The notes under the pieces are model-generated. The model saw only the letters and a program-made list of their open reading frames with translations, was not told the DNA's origin and ran no database searches. Below are positions 1-6,000 of a DNA stretch of 8,046 nt, piece after piece (the first letter of the stretch is position 1; each line of letters begins with the position of its first letter). Made by a program: the position numbers and the translations under genes. This DNA comes from Clostridia bacterium (GTDB taxonomy: Bacteria; Bacillota; Clostridia; Oscillospirales; CAG-272). Location of the stretch: positions 1 through 8,046 of the forward strand of contig JAFTKV010000301.1 of the NCBI GenBank assembly GCA_017453085.1, in the 5' to 3' direction.

Positions 1-985
1 CCTCCAGTGCGTTGGCTTCCATGAGCAGTCCCGCTTCCTCCACCACGTCGCTGAGAGAGAAGGTGATCGCTACCTGTTCGCTCCGCACGGGGGTGTCGCC
101 CTTGGCAAGGGTCAGCATATCGTTTACCAGATTTCGCATATCTGCGGCCTCATCGGCGATATAGGAGAGCCACTTGTCTTGCTGGGCGATGGTGTCCTCC
201 GGGCAGCCGCGGATGGCCTCGATGTTGGTGGAGATCACCGCCAGCGGCGTTTTCAGCTCGTGGGATGCGTCGTGGATGAACTGCTGTTGTTGCTTCCAGC
301 TGTTCTCCAGCGGCTTGATGGCACGCCCCGACAGATAATAACTCAGGCAGAGCAGCAATATGATGGCTACCAGACCGATACTGCCTAAAATCAGCAGCAG
401 CTGACTTACGCTGGCGCTGTCACCGTCGCAGTTGACCATCAGGCACAGGGATTGCTTGCCGATGGTGTAGCACTTATAGCGGAAGGTGGAGCCGTCCAGC
501 GTGGCGGTGCCGTCTCCGTCGGGGGTCTCCCCCAGAAAGGATTTCAGCTTGCTGCCCACCGCGTCCGCATAATCGCTGTCGCTGACACCGTTTTGCAGGA
601 TCCGCAGGATCTTGCCGTCATCGTCCACGTAGATGGAGACGACGTGCTCCAGCAGGATCGCATCCAGGTGAACGTTGCCGTGACGGAGCATCCACTCCTG
701 CTTGCGCAGAGCCTCGGTTTCCGGATCGGAGCCCGCATTGGCACGCTCTCCGGGCAGGTCTGCCGCAGGAGGGGAGGAGGGCTTGACGCCCGCTCCGTTT
801 TTGATATATTGCCCTGTGCGGATCAACTCGGCGGTATAATCCAGCACGGCCTCGCTGCGTTGCATCAGCGAATGGGACATGGCGGCAAATACCGACGCAC
901 ATACGATCGCCAGAAACAGCAGGAGCAGGCTCATGCTGATGACGATAAACTTCAGTCGAAGCCGCCAGAACGGGCTTCGGTTCAT
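1..985 (-). CDS. Sensor histidine kinase, partial (C-terminal ATPase domain beyond the window edge)
   Basis: Membrane sensor kinase that should autophosphorylate and pass phosphate to the response regulator encoded just upstream. The ATG overlaps the regulator's stop as ATGA, so the two are translationally coupled. About 328 codons are visible without a stop. The order is a membrane span at about residues 12-36, an extracellular sensor region of about 155 residues, a second span at about 195-219 (LLLILGSIGLVAIILLLCL), a short linker (RAIKPLENSWKQQQQ) rather than a clear full HAMP domain, and the dimerisation/phosphoacceptor helix FIHDASHELKTPLAVI with the phospho-histidine at His242. The second DHp helix follows (DEAADMRNLVNDMLTLAK). 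The N, G1 and G2 boxes of the ATPase domain would lie to the left of base 1. The sensor region has no motif I recognise, so the signal is unknown. Family is certain from the H-box; the specific orthologue is not. Confidence 0.94.
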   Translation of the reverse strand, partial: MNRSPFWRLRLKFIVISMSLLLLFLAIVCASVFAAMSHSLMQRSEAVLDYTAELIRTGQYIKNGAGVKPSSPPAADLPGERANAGSDPETEALRKQEWMLRHGNVHLDAILLEHVVSIYVDDDGKILRILQNGVSDSDYADAVGSKLKSFLGETPDGDGTATLDGSTFRYKCYTIGKQSLCLMVNCDGDSASVSQLLLILGSIGLVAIILLLCLSYYLSGRAIKPLENSWKQQQQFIHDASHELKTPLAVISTNIEAIRGCPEDTIAQQDKWLSYIADEAADMRNLVNDMLTLAKGDTPVRSEQVAITFSLSDVVEEAGLLMEANALE

Positions 986-1665
986 TCGAAGATGCCGGGA
1001 TAGAGGTTATAGCCTACGCCGCGGACGGTGCAGATGCTGATGTTGGCGTGGATGTGCTTCAGCTTCTTGCGGAGCAGGGAAATGTAGACCTCAACGTTGT
1101 TGTATTCGGCCTCGGTGTCGTAGCCCCATACCTTGACCAGGATCTCTTCCTTGGGAACGATCCGCTTGCCGCTGCGCATCAGCATTTCGGCAATGCCCAT
1201 CTCCTTCAGACCCAGACGGATGCTGCGGTCGCCGCAGGTGATCTCGTAGGTAGAGAGGTTCAGGGTGGTGTCGGAGAAGGACAGGATGGTTTCGGGGATC
1301 AGCTCTGCGTTGCGGCGGGAGAGGGCACGGATACGAGCCATCAGCTCCTCGCTCTGGAAGGGCTTGGTGAGGTAATCGTCCGCACCGGCGTCCAGACCGT
1401 TGACCTTGTCGCTCAGGTCGCCCTTTGCGGTCAGCAGGATCACGGGGATGGTGATGCCGGAGGAGCGCAGACGGCGGAGCACGTCCATACCGTTCATCTT
1501 GGGCAGCATAATGTCCAGCAGGATCATGCTGTAGATGCCCGACATAGCCATGTCCAGACCGGTCTCACCGTCGGTGGCGATATCGCAGCCATAGCGGTTT
1601 TTGGTGAGGATCTGGGACAGTGCCTCAGCCAGCTTCAGTTCGTCTTCTACGATCAGAATACGCAT
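982..1665 (-). CDS. OmpR/PhoB-family response regulator
   Basis: Two-component transcription factor of 227 aa, the usual length. The N-terminal receiver domain (about 1-115) has the acidic pocket Glu7/Asp8, the phospho-acceptor Asp51 in LLDIMLPKMNG, the switch residue Thr79 in LLTAK, Tyr98 and the conserved Lys101 in DDYLTKPF. The C-terminal winged-helix DNA-binding domain (about 125-225) carries the typical EEILVKVWGYD and VEVYISLLRKKL segments and ends with TVRGVGYNL. The start is supported by an AAAGGAGA ribosome binding site at 1675-1682. Its stop overlaps the kinase ATG, so regulator and kinase form one operon in the order regulator-kinase. No target gene is visible nearby, and the flanking citrate synthase has its own promoter and terminator. 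Subfamily (for example PhoP- or CssR-like) cannot be decided from sequence reading alone. Confidence 0.96.
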   Translation of the reverse strand: MRILIVEDELKLAEALSQILTKNRYGCDIATDGETGLDMAMSGIYSMILLDIMLPKMNGMDVLRRLRSSGITIPVILLTAKGDLSDKVNGLDAGADDYLTKPFQSEELMARIRALSRRNAELIPETILSFSDTTLNLSTYEITCGDRSIRLGLKEMGIAEMLMRSGKRIVPKEEILVKVWGYDTEAEYNNVEVYISLLRKKLKHIHANISICTVRGVGYNLYPGIFE

Positions 1666-1700
1666 AATGTTATATCTCCTTTCAGATATACAGGTTTGAA

Positions 1701-1721
1701 AATATTATACCGCATAATATT
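1701..1721 (-). promoter_or_regulatory. Candidate promoter with a palindromic operator for the two-component operon
   Basis: On the minus strand a TATAAT -10 box (1704-1709) lies about 38 bases before the regulator ATG. It sits inside a perfect 8-bp inverted repeat, AATATTAT-GCGGT-ATAATATT. No good -35 box is found at 15-18 bp spacing (the 17-bp position reads AGATTG), which would fit a promoter needing an activator. The palindrome could be an operator, but it is AT-rich and may simply reflect the -10 composition. The promoter location is likely; the operator role is inference. Confidence 0.5.
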
Positions 1722-1732
1722 AAAAACAATCT

Positions 1733-1772
1733 GAAAAATCGTCACCCAAATGTGAATTTCGGGTGACGATTT
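1733..1772 (-). terminator. Rho-independent terminator of the citrate synthase gene
   Basis: A perfect 12-bp inverted repeat (AAATCGTCACCC at 1736-1747 and its complement at 1761-1772) begins 14 bases after the citrate synthase stop. The 13-base loop can pair further (AAAT with ATTT). In the minus direction the hairpin ends in ATTTTTC, with a second T-run a few bases on (GTTTTT). This separates citrate synthase from the two-component operon. Confidence 0.85.
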
Positions 1773-1786
1773 GAAGAAAATTTCTT

Positions 1787-3148
1787 TTATCTTTCTGAAA
1801 GAGGGTAATAAGGCTGCTCGTCGATAACGCTGAGGTAAGCGGGACGGATGATCTTTCCGCCGCTGATCAGCTCCTCCAGACGGTGTGCGCTCCAGCCGGC
1901 GATACGGGCGGCGGCGAAGAGGGGCGTGAACAGCTCGGTGGGCAGCTTCAGCATCCGATAGGCAAAGCCGCTGTAGAAGTCCACGTTGGCGCTGACCGGC
2001 TTCAGCAGCTTGCGCTCCTGTGCCATCAGACGGGGAGCCATTTCCTCCACCTTCTCGTAAAGGGCGAACTCCTTCTGATAGCCCAGCTCCTCGGACAGCT
2101 CCTTCACGTACTGCTTCAGTAGACGGCAACGGGGGTCGGAGATGGTGTAAACGGCGTGACCCATACCGTAGATGAGGCCGGAGTGGTCAAATCCCTTCTT
2201 GCGGAGCAGACCCACCAGATATTCCTCGATCTGACGATCGTCGCTCCAATCGGAGACGTTTCGCTTCAGATCTTCAAACATCTGCACCACCTTGATGTTG
2301 GCACCGCCGTGCTTGGGTCCTTTCAGAGAGCAGAGTGCCGCGGCAACCGCAGAGTAGGTGTCGGTGCCGGAGGAGGTGACCACGTGCATGGTAAAGGTGG
2401 AGTTGTTACCGCCGCCGTGCTCGGCGTGGAGGGTGAGGGCGGCGTCCAGCATCTGGGCCTCCAGCGGGCTGTACTTGCCGTTGGGGCGGAGCATATAGAG
2501 GATGTTCTCTGCGGTAGAGAGATTCTCCAGCGGAGGCGCAATATACAGGGGCTTCTCCAGACGGTAATGACGGAAGGCGTGGTAGCTGTAAACCGCCAGC
2601 AGGGGCGTTACCGCGATCAGGTCGATGCACTGACGGGTGACGTTTTCGATGGAGGTGTCGGTTGCCCGCTTATCGTAGGAGGAGAGGGTCATGATGCAGC
2701 GCACCAGCGAGCTCATGATGTCTGCGGTGGGCACCTTCATGATGACGTCGCGGTCGAAATTCTTGGGCAGCTTGCGCTGGGTGGCCAGAATATCGGTGAA
2801 ATCCGATAGTTCCTCTGCAGTGGGCAGCTTGCCGAACAGCAGGAGGAAGATCGTTTCCTCAAAGCCGTAGCGACCTTCTCTGCGGGCACCGGCGATCAGG
2901 TCGTTTACGTTGATGCCGCGGTAATAAAGCCTGCCGTCAGCAGGGACCAGCTTGCCGTCCACCTCCTTGTGCTGGAGGACGGTAGCGATCTGGGTCAAGC
3001 CGGTGAGAATACCTTTGCCTTCCTTATCGCGCAGACCGCGCTTGACGTCGTGTTTTTGATAAAGAGATGAATCGATAGTGGAGTTTTCCTGGCACAGCTG
3101 CGCCAGCTTGGAAAGCTCCATCGACAGCTCGCTTGCACTTTTCTTCAT
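1787..3148 (-). CDS. gltA: Citrate synthase (citrate/2-methylcitrate synthase family)
   Basis: Condenses oxaloacetate and acetyl-CoA to citrate in the cytoplasm. In an anaerobe this normally feeds the oxidative branch towards 2-oxoglutarate and glutamate. The 453-aa protein has all family hallmarks: the N-terminal segment DGRLYYRGINVNDLI (71-85), the substrate-binding loop LHAEHGGGNNS with His244, the first catalytic histidine His280 in LKGPKHGGAN, the second, His331, in the signature GMGHAVYTISDPR, and the catalytic aspartate Asp390 in NVDFYSG. A basic segment near the C-terminus (GWSAHRLEEL) also fits. It is slightly longer than typical bacterial enzymes (about 370-430 aa), with about 45 extra residues before the conserved core, as in clostridial members. 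The ribosome binding site is weak (GAGG, about 11 bases before the ATG), but the promoter is strong. No aconitase or isocitrate dehydrogenase gene is adjacent. A 2-methylcitrate activity cannot be excluded from sequence. Confidence 0.96.
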   Translation of the reverse strand: MKKSASELSMELSKLAQLCQENSTIDSSLYQKHDVKRGLRDKEGKGILTGLTQIATVLQHKEVDGKLVPADGRLYYRGINVNDLIAGARREGRYGFEETIFLLLFGKLPTAEELSDFTDILATQRKLPKNFDRDVIMKVPTADIMSSLVRCIMTLSSYDKRATDTSIENVTRQCIDLIAVTPLLAVYSYHAFRHYRLEKPLYIAPPLENLSTAENILYMLRPNGKYSPLEAQMLDAALTLHAEHGGGNNSTFTMHVVTSSGTDTYSAVAAALCSLKGPKHGGANIKVVQMFEDLKRNVSDWSDDRQIEEYLVGLLRKKGFDHSGLIYGMGHAVYTISDPRCRLLKQYVKELSEELGYQKEFALYEKVEEMAPRLMAQERKLLKPVSANVDFYSGFAYRMLKLPTELFTPLFAAARIAGWSAHRLEELISGGKIIRPAYLSVIDEQPYYPLSER

Positions 3149-3188
3149 AGGGTGAAAGCCTCGTTTCGCAATGGATCGTTATTCACAT

Positions 3189-3217
3189 ATTATAGCATAG
3201 GAAACGGCTTTTGTAAA
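3189..3217 (-). promoter_or_regulatory. Strong sigma-A promoter of the citrate synthase gene
   Basis: The minus strand reads TTTACA (-35, 3212-3217), a 17-bp spacer, then TATAAT (-10, 3189-3194). TGC directly before the -10 makes it an extended -10 promoter. The predicted transcript start is about 30-35 bases before the ATG at 3148. No clear operator is visible in the leader. Confidence 0.85.
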
Positions 3218-3314
3218 TGGTTAATATGATGATTTTCGGCAGCTTTTCCCCGCGCAGATGGGTGAATTTGCGGGATTTTGTCGAAGCTTTTTCGTTACGT
3301 GAGGGCGTGAATGC

Positions 3315-4724
3315 TTACCCCGACTTGCTGCGGAGCTTGGTGCGGAAGAATTGGCGCAGGAAGGCATCCCTGTTAAAGGGGATCACGGGGTAGAGATAGC
3401 TGCGGCTGCCGTCCACCGTTTTGTTCAGCCCGATCAGCAAAAGGATCGCCGCAAGGCCGATGAAGAATCCCCAGACGTTGAAGAGTGCCGTGGCCGCCAG
3501 CAGCAGGATCCGCATGAATTTGAAGGCGTACCCCAGCTCAAAGGAGGGCTGTGCGAAGTTTGCCATGGATACGAAGGCCATATAGAGGATCACCTCCGGA
3601 TCCAGCCAGCCTACCTGGATGGCAAAGTCGCCCAGGATCAGACCTGCCACCACCGAAAGGGAATTGCCCAGCATATTGGGCGTGTTCAGCGATGCCAGCT
3701 TCAGCCCGTCGATGGTGAACTCCACCAGCAAAAGCTGAAGAAGGATAGGAAAGACCGGCGGCTCGGAAAGCTTGATAAACGCCAGCCAATCGGGGATCCA
3801 ATCGGGATTTTTGATCAGCAGATACCATAGCGGCGTCAGAAACAGCGAGAGCAGGAAGATCACGCCTCGCACAAACCGCAGGTAGGTGCCCAGCAGGGGC
3901 GGAAAGTAGAAGTCGTCGGTCTCCTGAACGAAATCGAAGATGCCAACGGGCAAAACCATCAGCTGGGGAGAGGCGTCGCAGAGGATCAGCACCGATCCCT
4001 CCAGCAGCATCGCCGCCGCCGCATCGGGACGCTCGGTGTAGCGGAATTTGGGGAAGGGATTGTACCATTTGCGGCGGATCAGGCACTCCGCCAGCGACTC
4101 CTGCCCCAGGGAGAGGGCATCGACCTTGATCGCCTTGATCTTGTCGCGGATGGCGTTCACGTAGCGATCCTCCGCCCGCCCCTCCACGAAGCAGAGGATC
4201 AGATTGGTGGGCGAACACTCCCCCACCTTTAGCAGCTCCAGATGGAGGTCGGGGGTTGGCAGCCGCCGCCGCAGGATGGCGGTGTTTTCCAACAGATGCT
4301 CGGTAAAGCCCTCTCTTGCCCCGCGGAGCACCTGATCGTGCTGGGGCTCGGTGATCCCGCGGGAGGGGATGGACTTGGTGTCTGTGACCATCAGACGGTC
4401 AAATTCCTCCACCAGCAGCACCGAGCTGCCAGACCGCACCTCTGCCGCGGCATCGTCGACCGAAGCGGTCATGGTCAGATTGCCCACCACCAGACAGCGG
4501 GCGGTATAGGAGTCGGCCGTGTCCTCGGCTTTCACGGGACAGCCCAGATAGGCGGCCAGCATCCGCTCCAGGCTTTCGGAGGAGGTCATGGAGGCGGGGT
4601 AGAGCAGGGTGGCACAGCGCTCCCCAAGGGTCAGCGTGCGCTCCCTGATGTCAAAGCATTTGCCAAAGCCGCAGGCCTCTTTCAGGCGTTGACGGTCTTG
4701 TTCGTAATGGCCGGACAGGTTCAT
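3315..4724 (-). CDS. GerA-family spore germination protein, SpoVAF-like
   Basis: Integral membrane protein of 469 aa expected in the inner membrane of the spore, where the GerA family takes part in germinant sensing and release of the spore core solutes. The soluble N-terminal half (1-280) has the family motif SIPSRGITEP...VLRGAREGF (about 118-140) and ENTAILRRRL. The C-terminal half holds about five or six hydrophobic spans, at roughly 285-305, 323-345, 352-372, 376-392 and 405-433. Segments such as FDFVQETDDFYFPPLLGTYL, PEVILYMAF, PSFELGYAFKFMRILLL and YPVIPFN look closer to SpoVAF than to GerAA, judged from memory of these families. The start at 4724 is chosen because GAAGGAG (4731-4737) sits six bases upstream. 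A longer in-frame reading would run into the divergent promoter. It stands alone: no gerB, gerC or spoVA genes are adjacent. Confidence 0.92.
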   Translation of the reverse strand: MNLSGHYEQDRQRLKEACGFGKCFDIRERTLTLGERCATLLYPASMTSSESLERMLAAYLGCPVKAEDTADSYTARCLVVGNLTMTASVDDAAAEVRSGSSVLLVEEFDRLMVTDTKSIPSRGITEPQHDQVLRGAREGFTEHLLENTAILRRRLPTPDLHLELLKVGECSPTNLILCFVEGRAEDRYVNAIRDKIKAIKVDALSLGQESLAECLIRRKWYNPFPKFRYTERPDAAAAMLLEGSVLILCDASPQLMVLPVGIFDFVQETDDFYFPPLLGTYLRFVRGVIFLLSLFLTPLWYLLIKNPDWIPDWLAFIKLSEPPVFPILLQLLLVEFTIDGLKLASLNTPNMLGNSLSVVAGLILGDFAIQVGWLDPEVILYMAFVSMANFAQPSFELGYAFKFMRILLLAATALFNVWGFFIGLAAILLLIGLNKTVDGSRSYLYPVIPFNRDAFLRQFFRTKLRSKSG

Positions 4725-4730
4725 ATCGGT

Positions 4731-4737
4731 CTCCTTC
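4731..4737 (-). promoter_or_regulatory. Ribosome binding site that sets the start of the germination protein
   Basis: The minus strand reads GAAGGAG, then six bases, then ATG at 4724-4722. This near-perfect Shine-Dalgarno match decides for the 469-aa product over an upstream in-frame start at 4973, which would add 83 low-complexity residues and overlap the neighbouring gene. Confidence 0.85.
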
Positions 4738-4746
4738 GTGGCGTTC

Positions 4747-4781
4747 TTGAGCGGAGTATCGACCGCAGGACGATCGCTCAA
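4747..4781 (-). promoter_or_regulatory. Stem-loop in the leader of the germination gene
   Basis: TTGAGCG (4747-4753) is the exact complement of CGCTCAA (4775-4781), and an inner ATCG/CGAT pair (4758-4761, 4771-4774) extends the stem past a 4-base bulge, leaving a 9-base loop. If the germination-gene promoter lies upstream, this hairpin would form in its mRNA ten bases before the GAAGGAG. A sporulation sigma-G or sigma-F promoter was looked for in 4782-4872 on the minus strand and not identified. The function is unknown. Confidence 0.4.
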
Positions 4782-4811
4782 ACAGTTCTTGCAAAATTTA
4801 CATTTGCGGGC

Positions 4812-4840
4812 TTTACAGAAGGGAGGCGGTGTGATACAAT
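4812..4840 (+). promoter_or_regulatory. Sigma-A promoter of the leucine-rich-repeat protein gene
   Basis: TTTACA (4812-4817), a 17-bp spacer and TACAAT (4835-4840), followed by AAAGAAGG (4858-4865) as ribosome binding site and the ATG at 4873. The predicted leader is about 25 bases. The promoter lies in the region shared with the divergent germination gene. Confidence 0.8.
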
Positions 4841-4872
4841 AACGGTATAGAAGTGAGAAAGAAGGTCTTCCT

Positions 4873-5604
4873 ATGGATCGCAAAGACGAACTGCGACATA
4901 AAATACTGCTGACCGCCGCACTGATTGCGCTGTCGGCGATCATTCTATTGCTGGTGCTGCGCTTTCGGGACAATACGCTGGCGGAGTTTACCTATGAAGA
5001 GGTGGACGGCGGCGTGACGATCAAGGGCTATCAGGGCGATCCCGACACGCTGGAGGTGCCCGAGCAGATCGACGGCTATACCGTGGTTGCGATTGCGGAC
5101 AATGCCTTGGCCTCCCAGCCCCGCCTGCAGGAGGTGATCCTGCCCGAGACGGTCACCGAGATCGGCGAAGCGGCGTTTGCGGACTGCGAGATGCTGGAGA
5201 GCGTGGAGGCCCCGGGGGTGACGGTGATCCGTCTGGAGGCGTTCCAGGGCTGCACCGAGCTTGCGGACGTGATCTTTTCCGACCGCCTTGCGGCGGTAGA
5301 GGATCGGGCATTCCAGGGCTGCAGCAAGCTGCGTGCGCTGAAGGCTCCCGCTACGCTTGCCGAGATCGGCACCGATGCCTTTGCCGGCTGCGGCAATCTG
5401 CATCTGGACGTGAGTGAGAATCCGCTGGCGGCAGAGGTGGCAGAGCAGTACGGTCTGTCCACCGACGGCAGTGATACCTCCGACGGAATGTGGCTGCGCA
5501 TCGCAGGTGCGACCCTGTTGCTGGGCGCATTCGTAGCGGCGATCTGGATCATTCTCTCCCGCATTTCCCGCTCCAAGCAGGGCAGAAAGTCCGAAGCGTC
5601 GTGA
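4873..5604 (+). CDS. BspA-type leucine-rich-repeat (LRR_5) protein anchored at both ends
   Basis: A 243-aa membrane protein of unknown specific role. A hydrophobic span at about 11-29 (ILLTAALIALSAIILLLVL) is not followed by a clear signal-peptidase site. Residues 37-180 form about five LRR_5 repeats of 21-23 residues with the pattern I-x-x-x-AF-x-x-C-x-x-L-x-x-V, for example EIGEAAFADCEMLESV, VEDRAFQGCSKLRAL and EIGTDAFAGCGNLHL. A second span at about 210-228 is followed by a basic tail (SRISRSKQGRKSEAS). With both ends cytoplasmic, the repeat domain would sit outside the cell between two anchors. BspA-type repeats usually mediate binding to proteins or surfaces, so a cell-surface or envelope role is inferred. 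It is short for the family, which often has hundreds of residues of repeats. It appears monocistronic: its stop codon touches a hairpin and the next gene is a tRNA. Confidence 0.9.
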   Translation: MDRKDELRHKILLTAALIALSAIILLLVLRFRDNTLAEFTYEEVDGGVTIKGYQGDPDTLEVPEQIDGYTVVAIADNALASQPRLQEVILPETVTEIGEAAFADCEMLESVEAPGVTVIRLEAFQGCTELADVIFSDRLAAVEDRAFQGCSKLRALKAPATLAEIGTDAFAGCGNLHLDVSENPLAAEVAEQYGLSTDGSDTSDGMWLRIAGATLLLGAFVAAIWIILSRISRSKQGRKSEAS

Positions 5605-5650
5605 AGCCCTTTTTGAAAAAACTTTTTCAAAAATTTTTCAAAAAGGGCTT
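5604..5650 (+). terminator. Perfect 17-bp inverted repeat, likely bidirectional terminator
   Basis: AAGCCCTTTTTGAAAAA (5604-5620) and its exact complement (5634-5650) flank a 13-base loop. The left arm starts on the last base of the upstream stop codon. The right arm includes the second of two tandem TTTTTCAAAAA copies (5623-5633 and 5634-5644), so the left arm can pair with either copy. No separate U-tract follows the full stem. The shorter fold, pairing with the first copy, leaves TTTTTC downstream and would act more like a terminator. The last bases overlap the -35 box of the tRNA promoter. Confidence 0.7.
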
Positions 5651-5677
5651 GACAAGCGGCATCGTTTGTGCTATTAT
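5649..5677 (+). promoter_or_regulatory. Promoter of the tRNA-Arg gene
   Basis: Consensus TTGACA (5649-5654), a 17-bp spacer and TATTAT (5672-5677), with TGC in front of the -10. Transcription would begin about ten bases before the tRNA 5' end. The first two bases of the -35 box are the end of the preceding inverted repeat. Confidence 0.88.
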
Positions 5678-5694
5678 ATTTAGGCAATCGATGT

Positions 5695-5770
5695 GCGCCC
5701 TTAGCTCAGCGGATAGAGTGCCCGGCTACGAACCGGTAGGTCAGAGGTTCGAATCCTCTAGGGCGCGCCA
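5695..5770 (+). tRNA. tRNA-Arg (anticodon ACG)
   Basis: A complete 76-base cloverleaf can be folded by hand. The acceptor stem GCGCCCT pairs with AGGGCGC, the discriminator is G and CCA is encoded (5768-5770). The D-stem is GCTC/GAGT with loop AGCGGATA. The anticodon loop is CTACGAA with ACG at positions 34-36; A34 is normally deaminated to inosine so that CGU, CGC and CGA are read. The T-arm is AGAGG-TTCGAAT-CCTCT. The anticodon stem CCCGG/CCGGT has a C-U mismatch at 27-43, which is the only blemish. It has its own promoter and terminator and is not part of a tRNA cluster. Confidence 0.97.
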
Positions 5771-5817
5771 TGAAAAGAAACACCATTTGTCTTTTAGACA
5801 AATGGTGTTTCTTTTCA
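5771..5817 (+). terminator. Terminator of the tRNA-Arg gene (perfect 21-bp hairpin)
   Basis: Two 21-base arms, 5771-5791 and 5797-5817, are exact complements around a 5-base loop (TTTTA). The first arm begins on the base right after the tRNA CCA. The 3' arm ends in TTTCTTTTC, which serves as the U-rich tract. The symmetry would also let it stop transcription coming from the right. Confidence 0.85.
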
Positions 5818-5819
5818 AC

Positions 5820-5977
5820 GAAATTTGCCCTTGCGGGCAAGTGAAATGCAGACGCTCCGCTTACTGCGTGAAATATTTACTTCGTAAATGTGAAATATTC
5901 GCTGACGCGAATGTGGGCAAATTTCATTTCGCGTTGCGCCGAAGGAGCAATATTGCACATCCGCAGGATATTTCACT
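5820..5977. repeat. Array of six short hairpins separated by GTGAAAT / ATTTCAC motifs
   Basis: Reading left to right, the hairpins are TTGCCC-ttgc-GGGCAA (5825-5840), an imperfect one (5848-5867), ATTTAC-ttc-GTAAAT (5875-5889), ATTCGC-tgac-GCGAAT (5897-5912), TTGC...GCAA (5934-5950, with inner CC/GG) and ATCC-gca-GGAT (5959-5969). GTGAAAT occurs at 5841, 5868 and 5890, always between hairpins, and the inverse ATTTCAC closes the array at 5970. An outer 11-bp inverted repeat, GAAATTTGCCC (5820-5830) and its complement (5915-5925), encloses the first four hairpins. A 62-codon frame runs through it on the minus strand but has no plausible ribosome binding site. It resembles a non-autonomous or structured intergenic repeat; mobility and copy number cannot be judged from one window. 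Confidence 0.7.
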
Positions 5978-6000
5978 TTTCTGTGGTTGATCTGTATAAT
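5972..6000 (+). promoter_or_regulatory. Promoter of the small membrane protein gene
   Basis: TATAAT (5995-6000) has TTCACT (5972-5977) 17 bp upstream, a four-of-six match to the -35 consensus. That -35 is formed by the closing ATTTCAC motif of the hairpin array, so the array edge may contribute to expression of this gene. The leader would be about 45 bases. Confidence 0.65.

Noticed and set aside
1048..2809. Plus-strand frames at 1048-1734, 1883-2122 and 2156-2809
   Set aside because: They are antisense to the response regulator and citrate synthase, which have complete conserved motifs; the antisense products are glutamine-, histidine- and valine-rich shadows.
3241..3288. Possible hairpin (AGCTT...AAGCT with inner CCCGC/GCGGG) as terminator of the germination gene
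   Set aside because: The stem is broken by unpaired stretches and a 16-base loop, and no T-run follows in the minus direction, the only direction with a gene to end here.
4725..4973. 83-codon N-terminal extension of the germination protein
   Set aside because: It reads through the promoter and start of the divergent leucine-rich-repeat gene and lacks family similarity, while an excellent ribosome binding site precedes the ATG at 4724.
5820..5977. CRISPR array
   Set aside because: The repeated motif is only 7 bases, spacing is irregular and the intervening pieces are self-complementary hairpins.
5695..5990. Integrated element using the tRNA-Arg gene as attachment site
   Set aside because: No integrase gene and no second copy of the tRNA 3' end were seen in the window.
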